Of a stretch of 64,000 bases of DNA, positions 40,091 through 48,732 are shown piece by piece; within the stretch, counting starts at the first letter, position 1; each line of letters opens with the position of its first letter. The stretch spans positions 1 through 64,000 of the forward strand of contig NZ_RBAN01000004.1 in NCBI RefSeq assembly GCF_003626655.1. Direction: 5' to 3'. Below the pieces are notes generated by a model that was given only the letters and a program-made list of their open reading frames with translations, ran no database searches and was not told the origin of the DNA. This stretch comes from Micromonospora costi. GTDB lineage: Bacteria; Actinomycetota; Actinomycetes; Mycobacteriales; Micromonosporaceae. The translations under genes were made by a program, and so were the position numbers.

Positions 40091-41107
40091 ATGGTCGTGC
40101 CCCGCCCCCGGCCGCCCCGGCTCATCCGGCCGGTCCGCGAGCCGGCCACCACCCCGCCCCCGCTGACCGGCCCGTGGGCCCCGACCGACCGGCGGCTCGA
40201 CGCGGTCGAGCTATTGCCGCTGCCCGACGGCGCCACGGGCCCCGAGGACGTGGTCGTCGACCCGACCGGCCGGGTGATCAGCGGTGACGAGAACGGGCGG
40301 CTGTGGTGGTGGCCCGCCGACGCGCCGCCGGGGACCCGTCCTCGCCTCCTGGCGGAGACGGGCGGCCGGCCGCTCGGCATCGAGGTCGACCCGGCCGGCG
40401 GCGGCCTGGTGGTGTGTGACGCGTACCGGGGGCTCCTGCGGGTCACGCCGGACGGCTCGGTGCACGAGCTGACGGGCACCGCCCCGCCGGTGCACCTGGC
40501 CAACAACGCGGCCGTGGCCCGCGACGGCACCATCTACTTCACCGACTCGTCGGACCGGTTCCCCGTCTCGCACTGGAAGCGGGACCTGCTGGAGCACCGG
40601 CCCAACGGCCGGGTGCTCGCGTACCGGCCGGGCGCCCGGCGCGCCGAGGTCGTCGCCGACGGGCTGTACTTCCCCAACGGGGTGGCGTTGACCCCGGACG
40701 AGTCCGCGCTGATGCTGGTGGAGACGACGACGCACCGGCTGCTCCGCGTCGACCTGCCGCAGGGCACGGTCCGCGTCCTGGCCGACCTTCCGGCGTACCC
40801 GGACAATCTGTCCGCCGTGGGCGACGGCACGTACTGGATCGCCCTGCCCAGCCCCCGCGTGCCGGTCGCCGAGCGGCTGCTGCCGCACCCGCGGCTGCGG
40901 CAGCTCGCCGCGCTGCTGCCCGACGCGATGCAACCGCAGCCCCGCCGGTACGGCCTGGTCGCGCTGGTCGACGGCGACGGCACGGTCCGCCGGACGCTGC
41001 ACGGCCCGCGCGGTGACTACTGGATGATCACCGGCGTACGCCAGCACGGCGACCAGCTCTGGCTGGGAAGCCTGCTGGCCCAAGCCATAGCCCGAACCCC
41101 AGTCTGA
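40091..41107 (+). CDS. SMP-30/strictosidine synthase-like beta-propeller protein
   Basis: 338 aa, six-bladed propeller. GPEDVVVDPTGRVISGDENG, RPLGIEVDPAGGGLVVCDAY, NNAAVARDGTIYFTDSS, GLYFPNGVALTPDESALMLV and YPDNLSAVGDGTYWIALPSP are the blade motifs with the Glu, Asn and Asp residues that bind the active-site calcium in lactonases. No signal peptide. Likely a lactonase or esterase; real substrate unknown. A long inverted repeat follows 44 bases after the stop. Confidence 0.87.
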   Translation: MVVPRPRPPRLIRPVREPATTPPPLTGPWAPTDRRLDAVELLPLPDGATGPEDVVVDPTGRVISGDENGRLWWWPADAPPGTRPRLLAETGGRPLGIEVDPAGGGLVVCDAYRGLLRVTPDGSVHELTGTAPPVHLANNAAVARDGTIYFTDSSDRFPVSHWKRDLLEHRPNGRVLAYRPGARRAEVVADGLYFPNGVALTPDESALMLVETTTHRLLRVDLPQGTVRVLADLPAYPDNLSAVGDGTYWIALPSPRVPVAERLLPHPRLRQLAALLPDAMQPQPRRYGLVALVDGDGTVRRTLHGPRGDYWMITGVRQHGDQLWLGSLLAQAIARTPV

Positions 41108-41150
41108 CCCACCCCTCGAACCCCGTCCCGCGCGATCCCCGCCCCTCCTC

Positions 41151-41230
41151 CCCCGCGATCTTGCACTTTCGGCCCCTGGTTCGTCCCGTTCCAGGCGGAA
41201 TGCCGGGGCACAAACTGCAAGATCGCGGGG
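41151..41230. repeat. Long intergenic inverted repeat, GATCTTGCA variant
   Basis: 26-base arms (41151-41176 with 41205-41230), 23 matched, 28-base loop. The arm core is GATCTTGCACTTTCGGCCCC. It lies between the convergent SMP-30-like and L,D-transpeptidase genes. One mismatch is at the same C/G position that varies in the GATCATGCA copies. Confidence 0.85.
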
Positions 41231-41256
41231 AGCAGGGGCCGGGGCGCGGGGAGAAA

Positions 41257-41289
41257 GGGGCCGGCCCGCGGAGTGGGCGGGCCGGCCCC
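41257..41289 (-). terminator. Terminator hairpin after the L,D-transpeptidase gene
   Basis: Perfect 13-bp stem (41257-41269 with 41277-41289), loop of seven bases, 24 bases beyond the stop at 41313. Confidence 0.75.
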
Positions 41290-41312
41290 GGTCTCGTGCT
41301 GCGGGGCTCGGG

Positions 41313-42578
41313 TCAGCCACCCGTGACGGACGGCTGCGGGGCCGGCGAGCCACCGGCGACCGCGCCCGGGTGCCCCTGGTGGGCCGGCGCCGGGCCCAGC
41401 CCGGCCGGCACCGGGAGGGCACTGCCCTTGACGTACTGGTCCCAGCTGACGTTCCAGGCGGTCCAGCCGTTGCCCTCGTCGAGCTGCACCTCGGTGCCCT
41501 TCACGGTCACCAGGTCACCGACCTGCGTCACGCCCATCAGCCAGTCCGCCGCCGAGGCGGAGACGTTGGTGCAGCCGTGGGAGGTGTTGGTGTTGCCCTG
41601 CTCGCCCTCGGACCACGGCGCGCCGTGGATGAACTCGCCGCCCCAGGTGAGCCGCTGCGCGTCCTCGACGTCCACCACGTACGGGTCGGCCGAACCGGTC
41701 GTGTCGAACGTGGTGTTCTGGTACTTCTCCATGATCACCATCTTGCCGCTGGAGGTTGGCGTGCTCGGCTTGCCGAGGCTCACCGGGATCTTGCGCAGCA
41801 GCTTGCCGTCCCGCAGCACCGACATCTGCTTGGTCGCGTTGTCGATCTCCAGCGACACCTGCTTGCCGATCTTCGAGGTGGCCTTCCGGTCGGCGTCGCC
41901 GACCAGGTTTTTGCCGATCGGCAGTCCCTCCAGGCCCGCCCGGACACTGATCGTGGTACCGGGCTTCCAGAAGTCGGGCGCCCGGTAATAGACCTGGCTA
42001 CCGTCGCTCACCCAGGACCAGACCCCTGGCTGCGGCGGGTCCGTCTTCACGAACAACCGGCGCTGGACATCCGCCCTGGCGTCTTTCGGAATGGGCGGGT
42101 CGAATGCCACGGTCACCGGCATGGCGGTGCCATACGTCTGATTACCGGCGAAATAGAGTGTGCTGGTGGTCGCCGGTTTGGTCGATTTCGGCGCCGTGGT
42201 GAAGGTGGTCTTGCGAGTGGTCGACTTTCCGGAGTCGCCCGTCGCCGTCACCTCTGCGGTGTAGGTCCGCTTCGGCGCCAAGGAGGTGCTCGGCACCCAG
42301 CCCGACCCGTCCTCGCGGGGCTCGGCCTTGATCTCCTTGCCCTTGTCGTCGACGATCCGCACGGACGTGACCCGGCCACCGTTCACCTGGGTGCCCACCT
42401 CGGCACTGATCGGTACGTTCTTCGTCTGATCGCCTGGCGTCACGGTCAGCTCCGGCGCCGCCGCCCGCTTACCGCCGTGACCGCCGCCGGAGTCCGAGTC
42501 GGCGGTGCAGCCGACCAGGACCAGTGGCGCGACCGCGACAGTCACCCCCAACAGCGTCAAACGTCGCGTCAACTTCAT
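41313..42578 (-). CDS. L,D-transpeptidase lipoprotein (YkuD)
   Basis: 421 aa. The N-terminus is a lipoprotein signal with lipobox LVGC. Two Ig-like domains occupy about residues 45-235 (PELTVTPGDQTKNVPISAEV, AMPVTVAFDPPIP), as in mycobacterial LdtMt2. The YkuD domain (about 245-375) has His in EFIHGAPW and the catalytic motif NTSHGCTNVSA with Ser, His, Gly, Cys. It forms 3-3 cross-links in peptidoglycan outside the membrane. The tail is Pro/Gly/Ala-rich. Confidence 0.95.
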   Translation of the reverse strand: MKLTRRLTLLGVTVAVAPLVLVGCTADSDSGGGHGGKRAAAPELTVTPGDQTKNVPISAEVGTQVNGGRVTSVRIVDDKGKEIKAEPREDGSGWVPSTSLAPKRTYTAEVTATGDSGKSTTRKTTFTTAPKSTKPATTSTLYFAGNQTYGTAMPVTVAFDPPIPKDARADVQRRLFVKTDPPQPGVWSWVSDGSQVYYRAPDFWKPGTTISVRAGLEGLPIGKNLVGDADRKATSKIGKQVSLEIDNATKQMSVLRDGKLLRKIPVSLGKPSTPTSSGKMVIMEKYQNTTFDTTGSADPYVVDVEDAQRLTWGGEFIHGAPWSEGEQGNTNTSHGCTNVSASAADWLMGVTQVGDLVTVKGTEVQLDEGNGWTAWNVSWDQYVKGSALPVPAGLGPAPAHQGHPGAVAGGSPAPQPSVTGG

Positions 42579-43154
42579 GATGCGTCCCCCCGTTTTCCGC
42601 TTCCCTGCGCCCCATTCTCTACAGCCCCCTTCGGATGCCCACGCAATTCACGAATAAATCCCGTCGCAATTTTCGATCGCATTTTGCCGGCCTGCGTCGA
42701 AAGGCGTCCGTTGAGGCTCCGCGACCGGTGTCGGGCGGCGCCTGCCGGTCCGGGGGTCCGGGTGTCGGACGCGACGCGACCGTCCCGTCCGCGCCTGCCC
42801 GCGTCGGGCGGCCCGATTCGACCCGACCGCCCGGAGCGGGCGGGACGAGGGTCAGCGCCAGGATCCGGCCACTTTTGTCGGCGGCAGCGAAAGTTTCGCT
42901 CCACGCGCCGAACCTTTGCCATCACCCGTCGGCAAGGGTACGGTGACGTGCCAGATAGAAAGTTGCCCATCGGTCGATCCGTTGCCCGCCCTGCCACCAG
43001 TGGCGCGCCCCGCCCCTGGGCCCGTGCCACACCGTACGCCGACAACGTCAGCTCCGCCGGAGCCCGCTCCGGCCGGTTCGGCGTGCCCGGGCGCGGCGGC
43101 TGGTCGACCCGGAACCGCCGGACCCGCAGCGTCCGGCAGGGAGGGAACACCACC
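42579..43154. other. Divergent intergenic region of 576 bases
   Basis: Separates the L,D-transpeptidase and the Tat-exported sugar isomerase-like gene. The part 42600-42700 is relatively AT-rich and probably holds the promoter of the transpeptidase. No ORF with a ribosome binding site and no strong hairpin was found. Confidence 0.5.
42916..42944 (+). promoter_or_regulatory. Possible sigma-70-type promoter
   Basis: TTGCCA (42916-42921), 17 bases, TACGGT (42939-42944). It would start the transcript about 200 bases before the gene at 43155. Only the pattern supports it. Confidence 0.3.
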
Positions 43155-44111
43155 ATGGAGCAGAGCACACGGCGGTCGGAGCCGCCGTCCGAGCCGGTCA
43201 GCCGACGCGGGCTGCTCCGCGCGGCGACCGTCTCCGCCACCGCGGTCGGCACCGTCGGCCTGGTCGGGGCCGCAGCCACGCCCGCCTCGGCCGGCACCGG
43301 TCACGGTGGCGGCCGGCGACGCGTCCCCGTCGACCGGATCAGCATCCAGCTCTACACCCTGCGCGACCAGCTCGCCGCCGACCTGCCCGGCACGCTGGCC
43401 GCCCTGCGGCGGATCGGCTACCGGCGCGTCGAGCACGCCGGGTTCGTGGGCCGCACGGCCGCACAGTTCCGGGCCGCGCTCGACGCGGCCGGCCTCCGCG
43501 CCACCTCGGGCCATACCGCCATCCCACAACCCTTCGACGCGGACGCGTGGGAGCGCGCCCTCGCCGACGCCAACACCGTGGGCAGCCGGAAGATCGTGCA
43601 CCCGTGGTTCGGGCTGGACGCCGCGGGACAACCGATCCGCGACCCGCAGGTGTACCGGGCCCTCGCGCGGGACCTCAACCGGGCGGGCCGGATGGCCGAG
43701 CGCGCCGGCCTGGAGTTCGGCTACCACAACCACCAGCTCGAGTTCGTCCCGCTGACCGACGGCCGGACCGGCTTCGAGATCCTCACCGGCGAGACCGACC
43801 ACCGGTTGGTCCACTTCGAACTCGACCTGTTCTGGGCCTGGCGCGGCGCGCAGGACCCGGTCGACCTCGTCCGGGCCCACCGTGGCCGGATCCGTCAGGT
43901 GCACGTCAAGGACATGGACACCAACGCCAGCTTCGCCGACCTCGGCGACGGCCTCATCGACTTCGGCCGGATCTTCGCCCACGAGAGGGAGGCCGGCATC
44001 GAGGAGTACATCGTGGAGCGCGACGACGCCGGCACCCCGCCGCGCTCGCCCGCCGACGCGCTCGACACCGCCCGCGTCGGCTTCGACTACCTCGCGTCGC
44101 TCCGCTACTGA
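43155..44111 (+). CDS. Tat-exported sugar phosphate isomerase/epimerase-like protein
   Basis: 318 aa. The N-terminus has a twin-arginine signal (VSRRGLLRAATVSATAVGTV, then VGAAATPASA). The mature protein is a xylose-isomerase-like TIM barrel: SIQLYTLRDQLAADLPGTLA, FGYHNHQLEFVPL, FELDLFWAWRGAQD and RQVHVKDMD supply the Glu, His and Asp metal ligands. Tat export suggests folding with a metal inside the cell. It ends 22 bases before the PQQ-type dehydrogenase gene, so both probably process sugars outside the membrane. Confidence 0.88.
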   Translation: MEQSTRRSEPPSEPVSRRGLLRAATVSATAVGTVGLVGAAATPASAGTGHGGGRRRVPVDRISIQLYTLRDQLAADLPGTLAALRRIGYRRVEHAGFVGRTAAQFRAALDAAGLRATSGHTAIPQPFDADAWERALADANTVGSRKIVHPWFGLDAAGQPIRDPQVYRALARDLNRAGRMAERAGLEFGYHNHQLEFVPLTDGRTGFEILTGETDHRLVHFELDLFWAWRGAQDPVDLVRAHRGRIRQVHVKDMDTNASFADLGDGLIDFGRIFAHEREAGIEEYIVERDDAGTPPRSPADALDTARVGFDYLASLRY

Positions 44112-44133
44112 CCACCACCTCCGGGGGACCACC

Positions 44134-46239
44134 GTGAAGAGAAGAACCGCGATCCTGTCCGCCCTGGCGCTGGTCACGGCCGGCCTCACGGCGCCGGCCG
44201 CGCCGTCGGCCGCGGCGCCCGCGCCGACCGCCGCGCCGCCGGACTCCAGCTTCCAGAAGGTGACGCTCAACGACTTTCCCGGCGAGCCGATGAGCCTCGC
44301 CGTCCTACCCGACCTGCGGGTCCTGCACACCTCCCGCACCGGCGAGGTGCGCATCCACGACCCGCGTACGGGCCTGAACACCCTCGCCGCCGACGTCCCC
44401 GTCTACGAGCACGACGAGGAGGGGTTGCAGGGGGTCGCCATCGACCCGGACTTCGCCCGCAACAAGTGGGTCTACCTCTACTACTCCCCGCCCATGGACA
44501 CTCCCGTCGACGACCCGTCGACGCCGGACGTCAACGAGGGCGACGCCCCGCTGGAGGGCACCGAGGCCGACTGGCAGCGCTTCCGCGGGGCGCTGCGGCT
44601 GAGCCGGTTCAAGCTCGACGGCATGAAGCTCGACCTGCGCACCGAGCAGCACATCATCGACGTCCCCGTCGACCGCGGCATCTGCTGCCACGTCGGCGGG
44701 CAGATCGACTTCGACAGCAAGGGCAACCTCTACCTGTCCACCGGTGACGACACCAACCCGTTCTTCTCCGACGGCTACGTGCCGATCGACGAGCGGGCCG
44801 ACCGCAACCCCGCGTTCGACGCCCAGCGCACCTCGGCCAACACCAACGACCTGCGCGGCAAGCTGCTGCGCATCAAGGTCAAGCCGGGCGGTGGCTACCA
44901 GATCCCGAAGGGCAACCTGTTCACGCCGGGCACCCCGAAGACCCGCCCGGAGATCTACGCGATGGGCCTGCGCAACCCGTTCCGGTTCGCCGTCGACCGC
45001 CGCACCGACGACGTGTACCTCGCCGACTACTCCCCCGACGCCGGGTCGAGCAACCCGGACCGCGGGCCGGCGGGTCACGGGCGCTGGATGCTGATCGACA
45101 AGCCCGCCAACTACGGCTGGCCGTACTGCGTCACCCCGACCATGCCGTACCGGGACTACGACTTCGCGACCGGCACGTCCGGCGCGTACTTCAACTGCGC
45201 GCGGCCGGTCAACGACTCTCCGCACAACACCGGTCAGCGCCGCCTGCCCCCGGTCGAGGCGCCGCAGGTGTGGTACCCGTCCGCCGCGTCCGGCGAGTTC
45301 CCGCAGCTCGGTACGGGTGGCATCGGCCCGATGGGCGGCCCGGCGTACGACTACGACGGGCGGAACACGTCACGGACCCGGTGGCCCGCCTACTACGACG
45401 GGGTGCCACTGTTCTACGAGTGGACCCGGGACTACATCAAGGAGTTCCGCGTCGACGACCGCGGCGAGGTGCGCGACATCCGGCCGGTCGTGCCGTCGCT
45501 GGTGGTCGACAACCCGATGGACATGGAGTTCGGCCCTGACGGCGCCCTCTACGTGCTGGAGTACGGCGACGGGTACTTCGCCGAGAACCCCGACGCGCAG
45601 CTGTCCCGGATCGACTTCGTCCGGGGCAACCGGACGCCGATCCCGCAGATCAGCGCCGACCCGACCGCCGGCCAGGCGCCGTTGACCGTACGCTTCTCCA
45701 GCGAGGGCACGGTCGACCCGGACGGTGACCGGCTGCGCTACGCCTGGGACTTCAACGCCGACGGGTCGGTCGACTCGACCGACCCGAACCCCACCTGGAC
45801 CTACCAGCAGAACGGCCTGTACCAGCCCACGGTGAAGGTCACCGACAGCACCGGACGCTCCGCCGCGGCGACCCTGCCGCTGCTGATCGGGCCGCGGGCG
45901 CCGGTTGTCGAGTTCGTCACCCCGGTCACCGGGCAGCCGTTCGAGTTCGGGCAGACCGTCGCGTTCGAGGTGAAGGTGACCGACGACCTGCCGGTGGACT
46001 GCTCGCGGGTGCGGGTGACGTACATCCTCGGCCACGACGAGCACGGGCACCCGCTGTCGTCGGCCTCCGGGTGCACCGGCACCATCACCACGTTCCTGGA
46101 CGGCGGACACGGCGGCGCCGACAACCTCCGCGCGGTGTTCGTGGCGGAGTACACCGACGCCCCGACCGAGCCGGGCGTGCCCCCGCAGACCGCCAGCGCC
46201 GAGGTGGTGCTGACCCCGACGGGCGGCAGCGCCGGCTGA
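44134..46239 (+). CDS. Secreted PQQ-type glucose/sorbosone dehydrogenase with PKD domain
   Basis: 701 aa from GTG at 44134 (GGGGGA before it). Signal peptide AILSALALVTAGLTAP. Residues about 40-490 form a GSDH-type propeller: MSLAVLPDLRVLHTSRTGEV, DEEGLQGVAIDPDFARNKWV, CCHVGGQIDFDSKGNLYLST with the catalytic His, and IYAMGLRNPFRFAVD. A PKD domain (about 500-580, YAWDFNADGSVDSTDPNPTW) and a further beta domain with a Cys pair follow. It likely oxidises a sugar outside the cell. The gene ends in a strong terminator. Confidence 0.9.
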   Translation: MKRRTAILSALALVTAGLTAPAAPSAAAPAPTAAPPDSSFQKVTLNDFPGEPMSLAVLPDLRVLHTSRTGEVRIHDPRTGLNTLAADVPVYEHDEEGLQGVAIDPDFARNKWVYLYYSPPMDTPVDDPSTPDVNEGDAPLEGTEADWQRFRGALRLSRFKLDGMKLDLRTEQHIIDVPVDRGICCHVGGQIDFDSKGNLYLSTGDDTNPFFSDGYVPIDERADRNPAFDAQRTSANTNDLRGKLLRIKVKPGGGYQIPKGNLFTPGTPKTRPEIYAMGLRNPFRFAVDRRTDDVYLADYSPDAGSSNPDRGPAGHGRWMLIDKPANYGWPYCVTPTMPYRDYDFATGTSGAYFNCARPVNDSPHNTGQRRLPPVEAPQVWYPSAASGEFPQLGTGGIGPMGGPAYDYDGRNTSRTRWPAYYDGVPLFYEWTRDYIKEFRVDDRGEVRDIRPVVPSLVVDNPMDMEFGPDGALYVLEYGDGYFAENPDAQLSRIDFVRGNRTPIPQISADPTAGQAPLTVRFSSEGTVDPDGDRLRYAWDFNADGSVDSTDPNPTWTYQQNGLYQPTVKVTDSTGRSAAATLPLLIGPRAPVVEFVTPVTGQPFEFGQTVAFEVKVTDDLPVDCSRVRVTYILGHDEHGHPLSSASGCTGTITTFLDGGHGGADNLRAVFVAEYTDAPTEPGVPPQTASAEVVLTPTGGSAG

Positions 46240-46254
46240 ACCGTCGCGCACGAC

Positions 46255-46290
46255 GCTGGGGGCCGGCACCGCACGGTGCCGGCCCCCGGC
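46255..46290. terminator. Bidirectional terminator between the GSDH and E2 genes
   Basis: 17-base arms (46255-46271 with 46274-46290) with one G-U pair and a minimal loop, followed by GCGTTT. Lies between convergent stops at 46239 and 46296. Confidence 0.75.
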
Positions 46291-46295
46291 GCGTT

Positions 46296-47636
46296 TCAGA
46301 CGGCGGCGATGAGCAGCGCGGGCTGCTCGACGCAGTCGGCCACGTGCCGCAGGAAGCCGCCGGCCACCCCGCCGTCACAGACCCGGTGGTCGAAGGTGAG
46401 GCTGAGCTGGGTGACCTTGCGGACCGCGAGCTGCCCGTCAACGACCCACGGCTTGTCCACGATCCGTCCGACCCCGAGCAGCGCCGCCTCGGGGTGGTTG
46501 ATGATCGGGGTGGAACCGTCCACCCCGAACACCCCGTAGTTGTTCAGGGTGAAGGTGCCGCCCGTGAGCCGGGCCGGCGGCAGGGAACCGGCCCGCGCCG
46601 CCGTGGTGGTCTCGGCCAGTTCGGCGGCCAGCTCGGCGGTGGTGAGCCGCTGGGCGTCGCGTACCACCGGGACGACGAGCCCCCGGTCGGTCTGGGCGGC
46701 GATGCCCAGGTGCACGCCCGCGGACTGGATGATCCGCTGCGCCTCGGTGTCCACCCGCGCGTTGAGCTGCGGGTACCGGCGCAGGCCGGACAGGCAGATC
46801 CGGGCGAGCAGGGCCAGGATGCTGACCGGCTGCTCGGGCCGCGCCGCGTTGATCGCGGCCCGGGTCTCCAGGAGCGCGGTGGCGTCCACGTCGACCCAGA
46901 TCGTCACCTCGGGGATCTCCCGCCGGCTGCGGGAGAGCTTGTCGGCGATCGCCTTGCGGATACCGGTCAGGGGGATGACCAGGTCGTCGGCGCCCGCGCC
47001 GGCCGGCTCCGGGTGGTCCGGCACCGCAGCCACACGCCCCCGCGCCGCCGCGGCCTCCACGTCCGCCCGGCGGACCACGCCGCCGGGCCCCGTGCCGGCG
47101 AGGGTGGCCAGGTCCAGCCCGTGCTCGCGGGCCAGCCGCCGGACGATCGGCGAGATGACCAGCGGCGCCGCGGTCGCCACACCGACGGCCGCCGGCGTGG
47201 CGGGGGCGGCGGGCGCCGCGTCGGCGACCGGCTCGGGGGCCACCGCGAGCCGGGGACGGCGACGGCGGCGACCCGGGCCGTGCCCGGTGCCGTACCCGAT
47301 GAGGACGTTGCCGGAGCCGGCCCGTTCCTCCTCCCGGTAGGTGGCGTGGCCGGCGGGCTCCGGAGCGCCGCCGGGCGCCGGCGCCGCGCCGCCGTCCAAC
47401 GCCGCGACCGTGATCAGCGGCTGGCCGACGGGCCGGACCTCGCCGGGAGCGCCGTGCAGCGCCACCACCCGTCCGGCGTACGGGCAGGGCACGTCGACGA
47501 CGGCCTTGGCGGTCTCCACCTCGACCACACTCTGGTCGACGGTCACCGTGTCGCCGACCGCCACCCGCCACTCGACGATCTCCGCCTCGGTGAGCCCCTC
47601 CCCGAGGTCCGGCAGCAGAAACACCCGCTCGCTCAT
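46296..47636 (-). CDS. bkdC: Branched-chain 2-oxoacid dehydrogenase E2 (dihydrolipoyl acyltransferase)
   Basis: 446 aa. One lipoyl domain at residues 1-78 with the lipoylated Lys in VEVETAKAVVDV, a long Ala/Pro/Arg-rich linker, a peripheral-subunit-binding domain at about 170-205 (ISPIVRRLAREHGLDLATLA), and the catalytic core ending in LTFDHRVCDGG with the active His and Asp. The E2 core transfers branched acyl groups to CoA for branched-chain fatty acids and polyketide starters. Its ATG overlaps the stop of a 27-aa small ORF (ATGA) instead of E1beta directly. Confidence 0.93.
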   Translation of the reverse strand: MSERVFLLPDLGEGLTEAEIVEWRVAVGDTVTVDQSVVEVETAKAVVDVPCPYAGRVVALHGAPGEVRPVGQPLITVAALDGGAAPAPGGAPEPAGHATYREEERAGSGNVLIGYGTGHGPGRRRRRPRLAVAPEPVADAAPAAPATPAAVGVATAAPLVISPIVRRLAREHGLDLATLAGTGPGGVVRRADVEAAAARGRVAAVPDHPEPAGAGADDLVIPLTGIRKAIADKLSRSRREIPEVTIWVDVDATALLETRAAINAARPEQPVSILALLARICLSGLRRYPQLNARVDTEAQRIIQSAGVHLGIAAQTDRGLVVPVVRDAQRLTTAELAAELAETTTAARAGSLPPARLTGGTFTLNNYGVFGVDGSTPIINHPEAALLGVGRIVDKPWVVDGQLAVRKVTQLSLTFDHRVCDGGVAGGFLRHVADCVEQPALLIAAV

Positions 47637-47716
47637 GCCGATGCCTCCCTACGGTCGGCACCGGCACGAGGCTCCACCGCACTGCGCCTGATGATTCGCT
47701 CGCTGCGCTCGCTCAT
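47633..47716 (-). CDS. 27-residue small ORF bridging E1beta and E2
   Basis: MSERSERIIRRSAVEPRAGA and seven more residues. Its ATG overlaps the E1beta stop (ATGA at 47716-47713) and its stop overlaps the E2 start (ATGA at 47636-47633), so three stop/start codons are chained. A 15-base string at its start (CGCTCGCTCATGCCG on the plus strand, 47706-47720) is repeated at the E2 start (47626-47640). It may be a real small protein, a translational coupling device or a small repeat inserted in the operon. Confidence 0.45.
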   Translation of the reverse strand: MSERSERIIRRSAVEPRAGADRREASA

Positions 47717-48732
47717 GCCGCGCTGCCCTGGGTGGCGGGGAGCCAGCGCGCGTCGGGCTGGTCGTCCCACTGGAGGCGGGCGACGGTGTCGAGCACCCGG
47801 TCCACGCCGGGCAGGTGCGTGTGCTCCAGCATGGGCGCCGGGTACGGGATGTCCAGGCCGGACACCCGCAGCACCGGGGCGTGCAGGGCGTGGAAACAGC
47901 GCTCCTGCACCCGCGCCGCGATCTCCGCGCCCACGCCGGCGAAGCCCTGCGCCTCCTGGATCACCACGCACCGGCCGGTGCGCCGGACGGACGCCGTCAC
48001 CGTCTCGTCGTCGAACGGCACGATCGTGCGCACGTCGACGACCTCGAGGTCCCAGCCCTCGGCACGGGCGGCCTCGGCGGCCTCCAACGCGACCGGCACC
48101 GCCGGCCCGTACGCCACGAGGGTCGCGTCCCGGCCGGGCCGGCGCACGACGGCCCGGCCGAACGGCTCGGTACGCGCCGGCAGGTCGGCGTCGGCGCTGG
48201 AGAAGTAGAGCTTCTTCGGCTCCATGAAGACGACCGGGTCCGGGTCGGCGATCGCCTCGCGCAGCAGCGAGTACGCGTCGGCCACGGTGGCCGGGGTGAC
48301 CACCTTGAGGCCGGGGGTGTGCGCGTAGTACGCCTCGCTGGAGTCGCAGTGGTGCTCGACACCGCCGATGCCGCCGGCGAACGGGACCCGGATCACGATG
48401 GGCACGCTGAGCGCGCCGCGGGTGCGGTTGCGCAGCTTCGCCACGTGCGAGGCGATCTGCTCGAACGCCGGGTACGCGAACGCGTCGAACTGCATCTCGA
48501 CCACCGGCCGCAGCCCCGACATGGCGAGGCCGACCGCGAAGCCGACGATGCCCGCCTCGGCGAGGGGCGTGTCGAAGCAGCGCCTGTCGCCGAACCTCGC
48601 CTGGAGGCCGTCGGTGATCCGGAAGACGCCGCCGAGCTGACCGACGTCCTCGCCGAAGACGACCACCCGGTCGTCGTCGGCCATCGCGTCGGCGAGCGCG
48701 GCGTTGAGCGCCTTCGCCATGGTGGTGGCCAT
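47713..48732 (-). CDS. bkdB: Branched-chain 2-oxoacid dehydrogenase E1 beta subunit
   Basis: 339 aa. Transketolase-like: ALNAALADAMADDDRVVVFG, FDTPLAEAGIVGFAVGLAMS with the conserved Glu for thiamine activation, and GGIGGVEHHCDSSEAYYAHT are family landmarks, with a C-terminal transketolase fold ending in RLQWDDQPDARWL. The ATG and the E1alpha stop share one base (TGATG), so the subunits are co-translated. Confidence 0.94.
   Translation of the reverse strand: MATTMAKALNAALADAMADDDRVVVFGEDVGQLGGVFRITDGLQARFGDRRCFDTPLAEAGIVGFAVGLAMSGLRPVVEMQFDAFAYPAFEQIASHVAKLRNRTRGALSVPIVIRVPFAGGIGGVEHHCDSSEAYYAHTPGLKVVTPATVADAYSLLREAIADPDPVVFMEPKKLYFSSADADLPARTEPFGRAVVRRPGRDATLVAYGPAVPVALEAAEAARAEGWDLEVVDVRTIVPFDDETVTASVRRTGRCVVIQEAQGFAGVGAEIAARVQERCFHALHAPVLRVSGLDIPYPAPMLEHTHLPGVDRVLDTVARLQWDDQPDARWLPATQGSAA

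Noticed and set aside
42635..42946. 103-aa plus-strand frame in the transpeptidase promoter region
   Set aside because: No ribosome binding site and no family features; composition looks noncoding.
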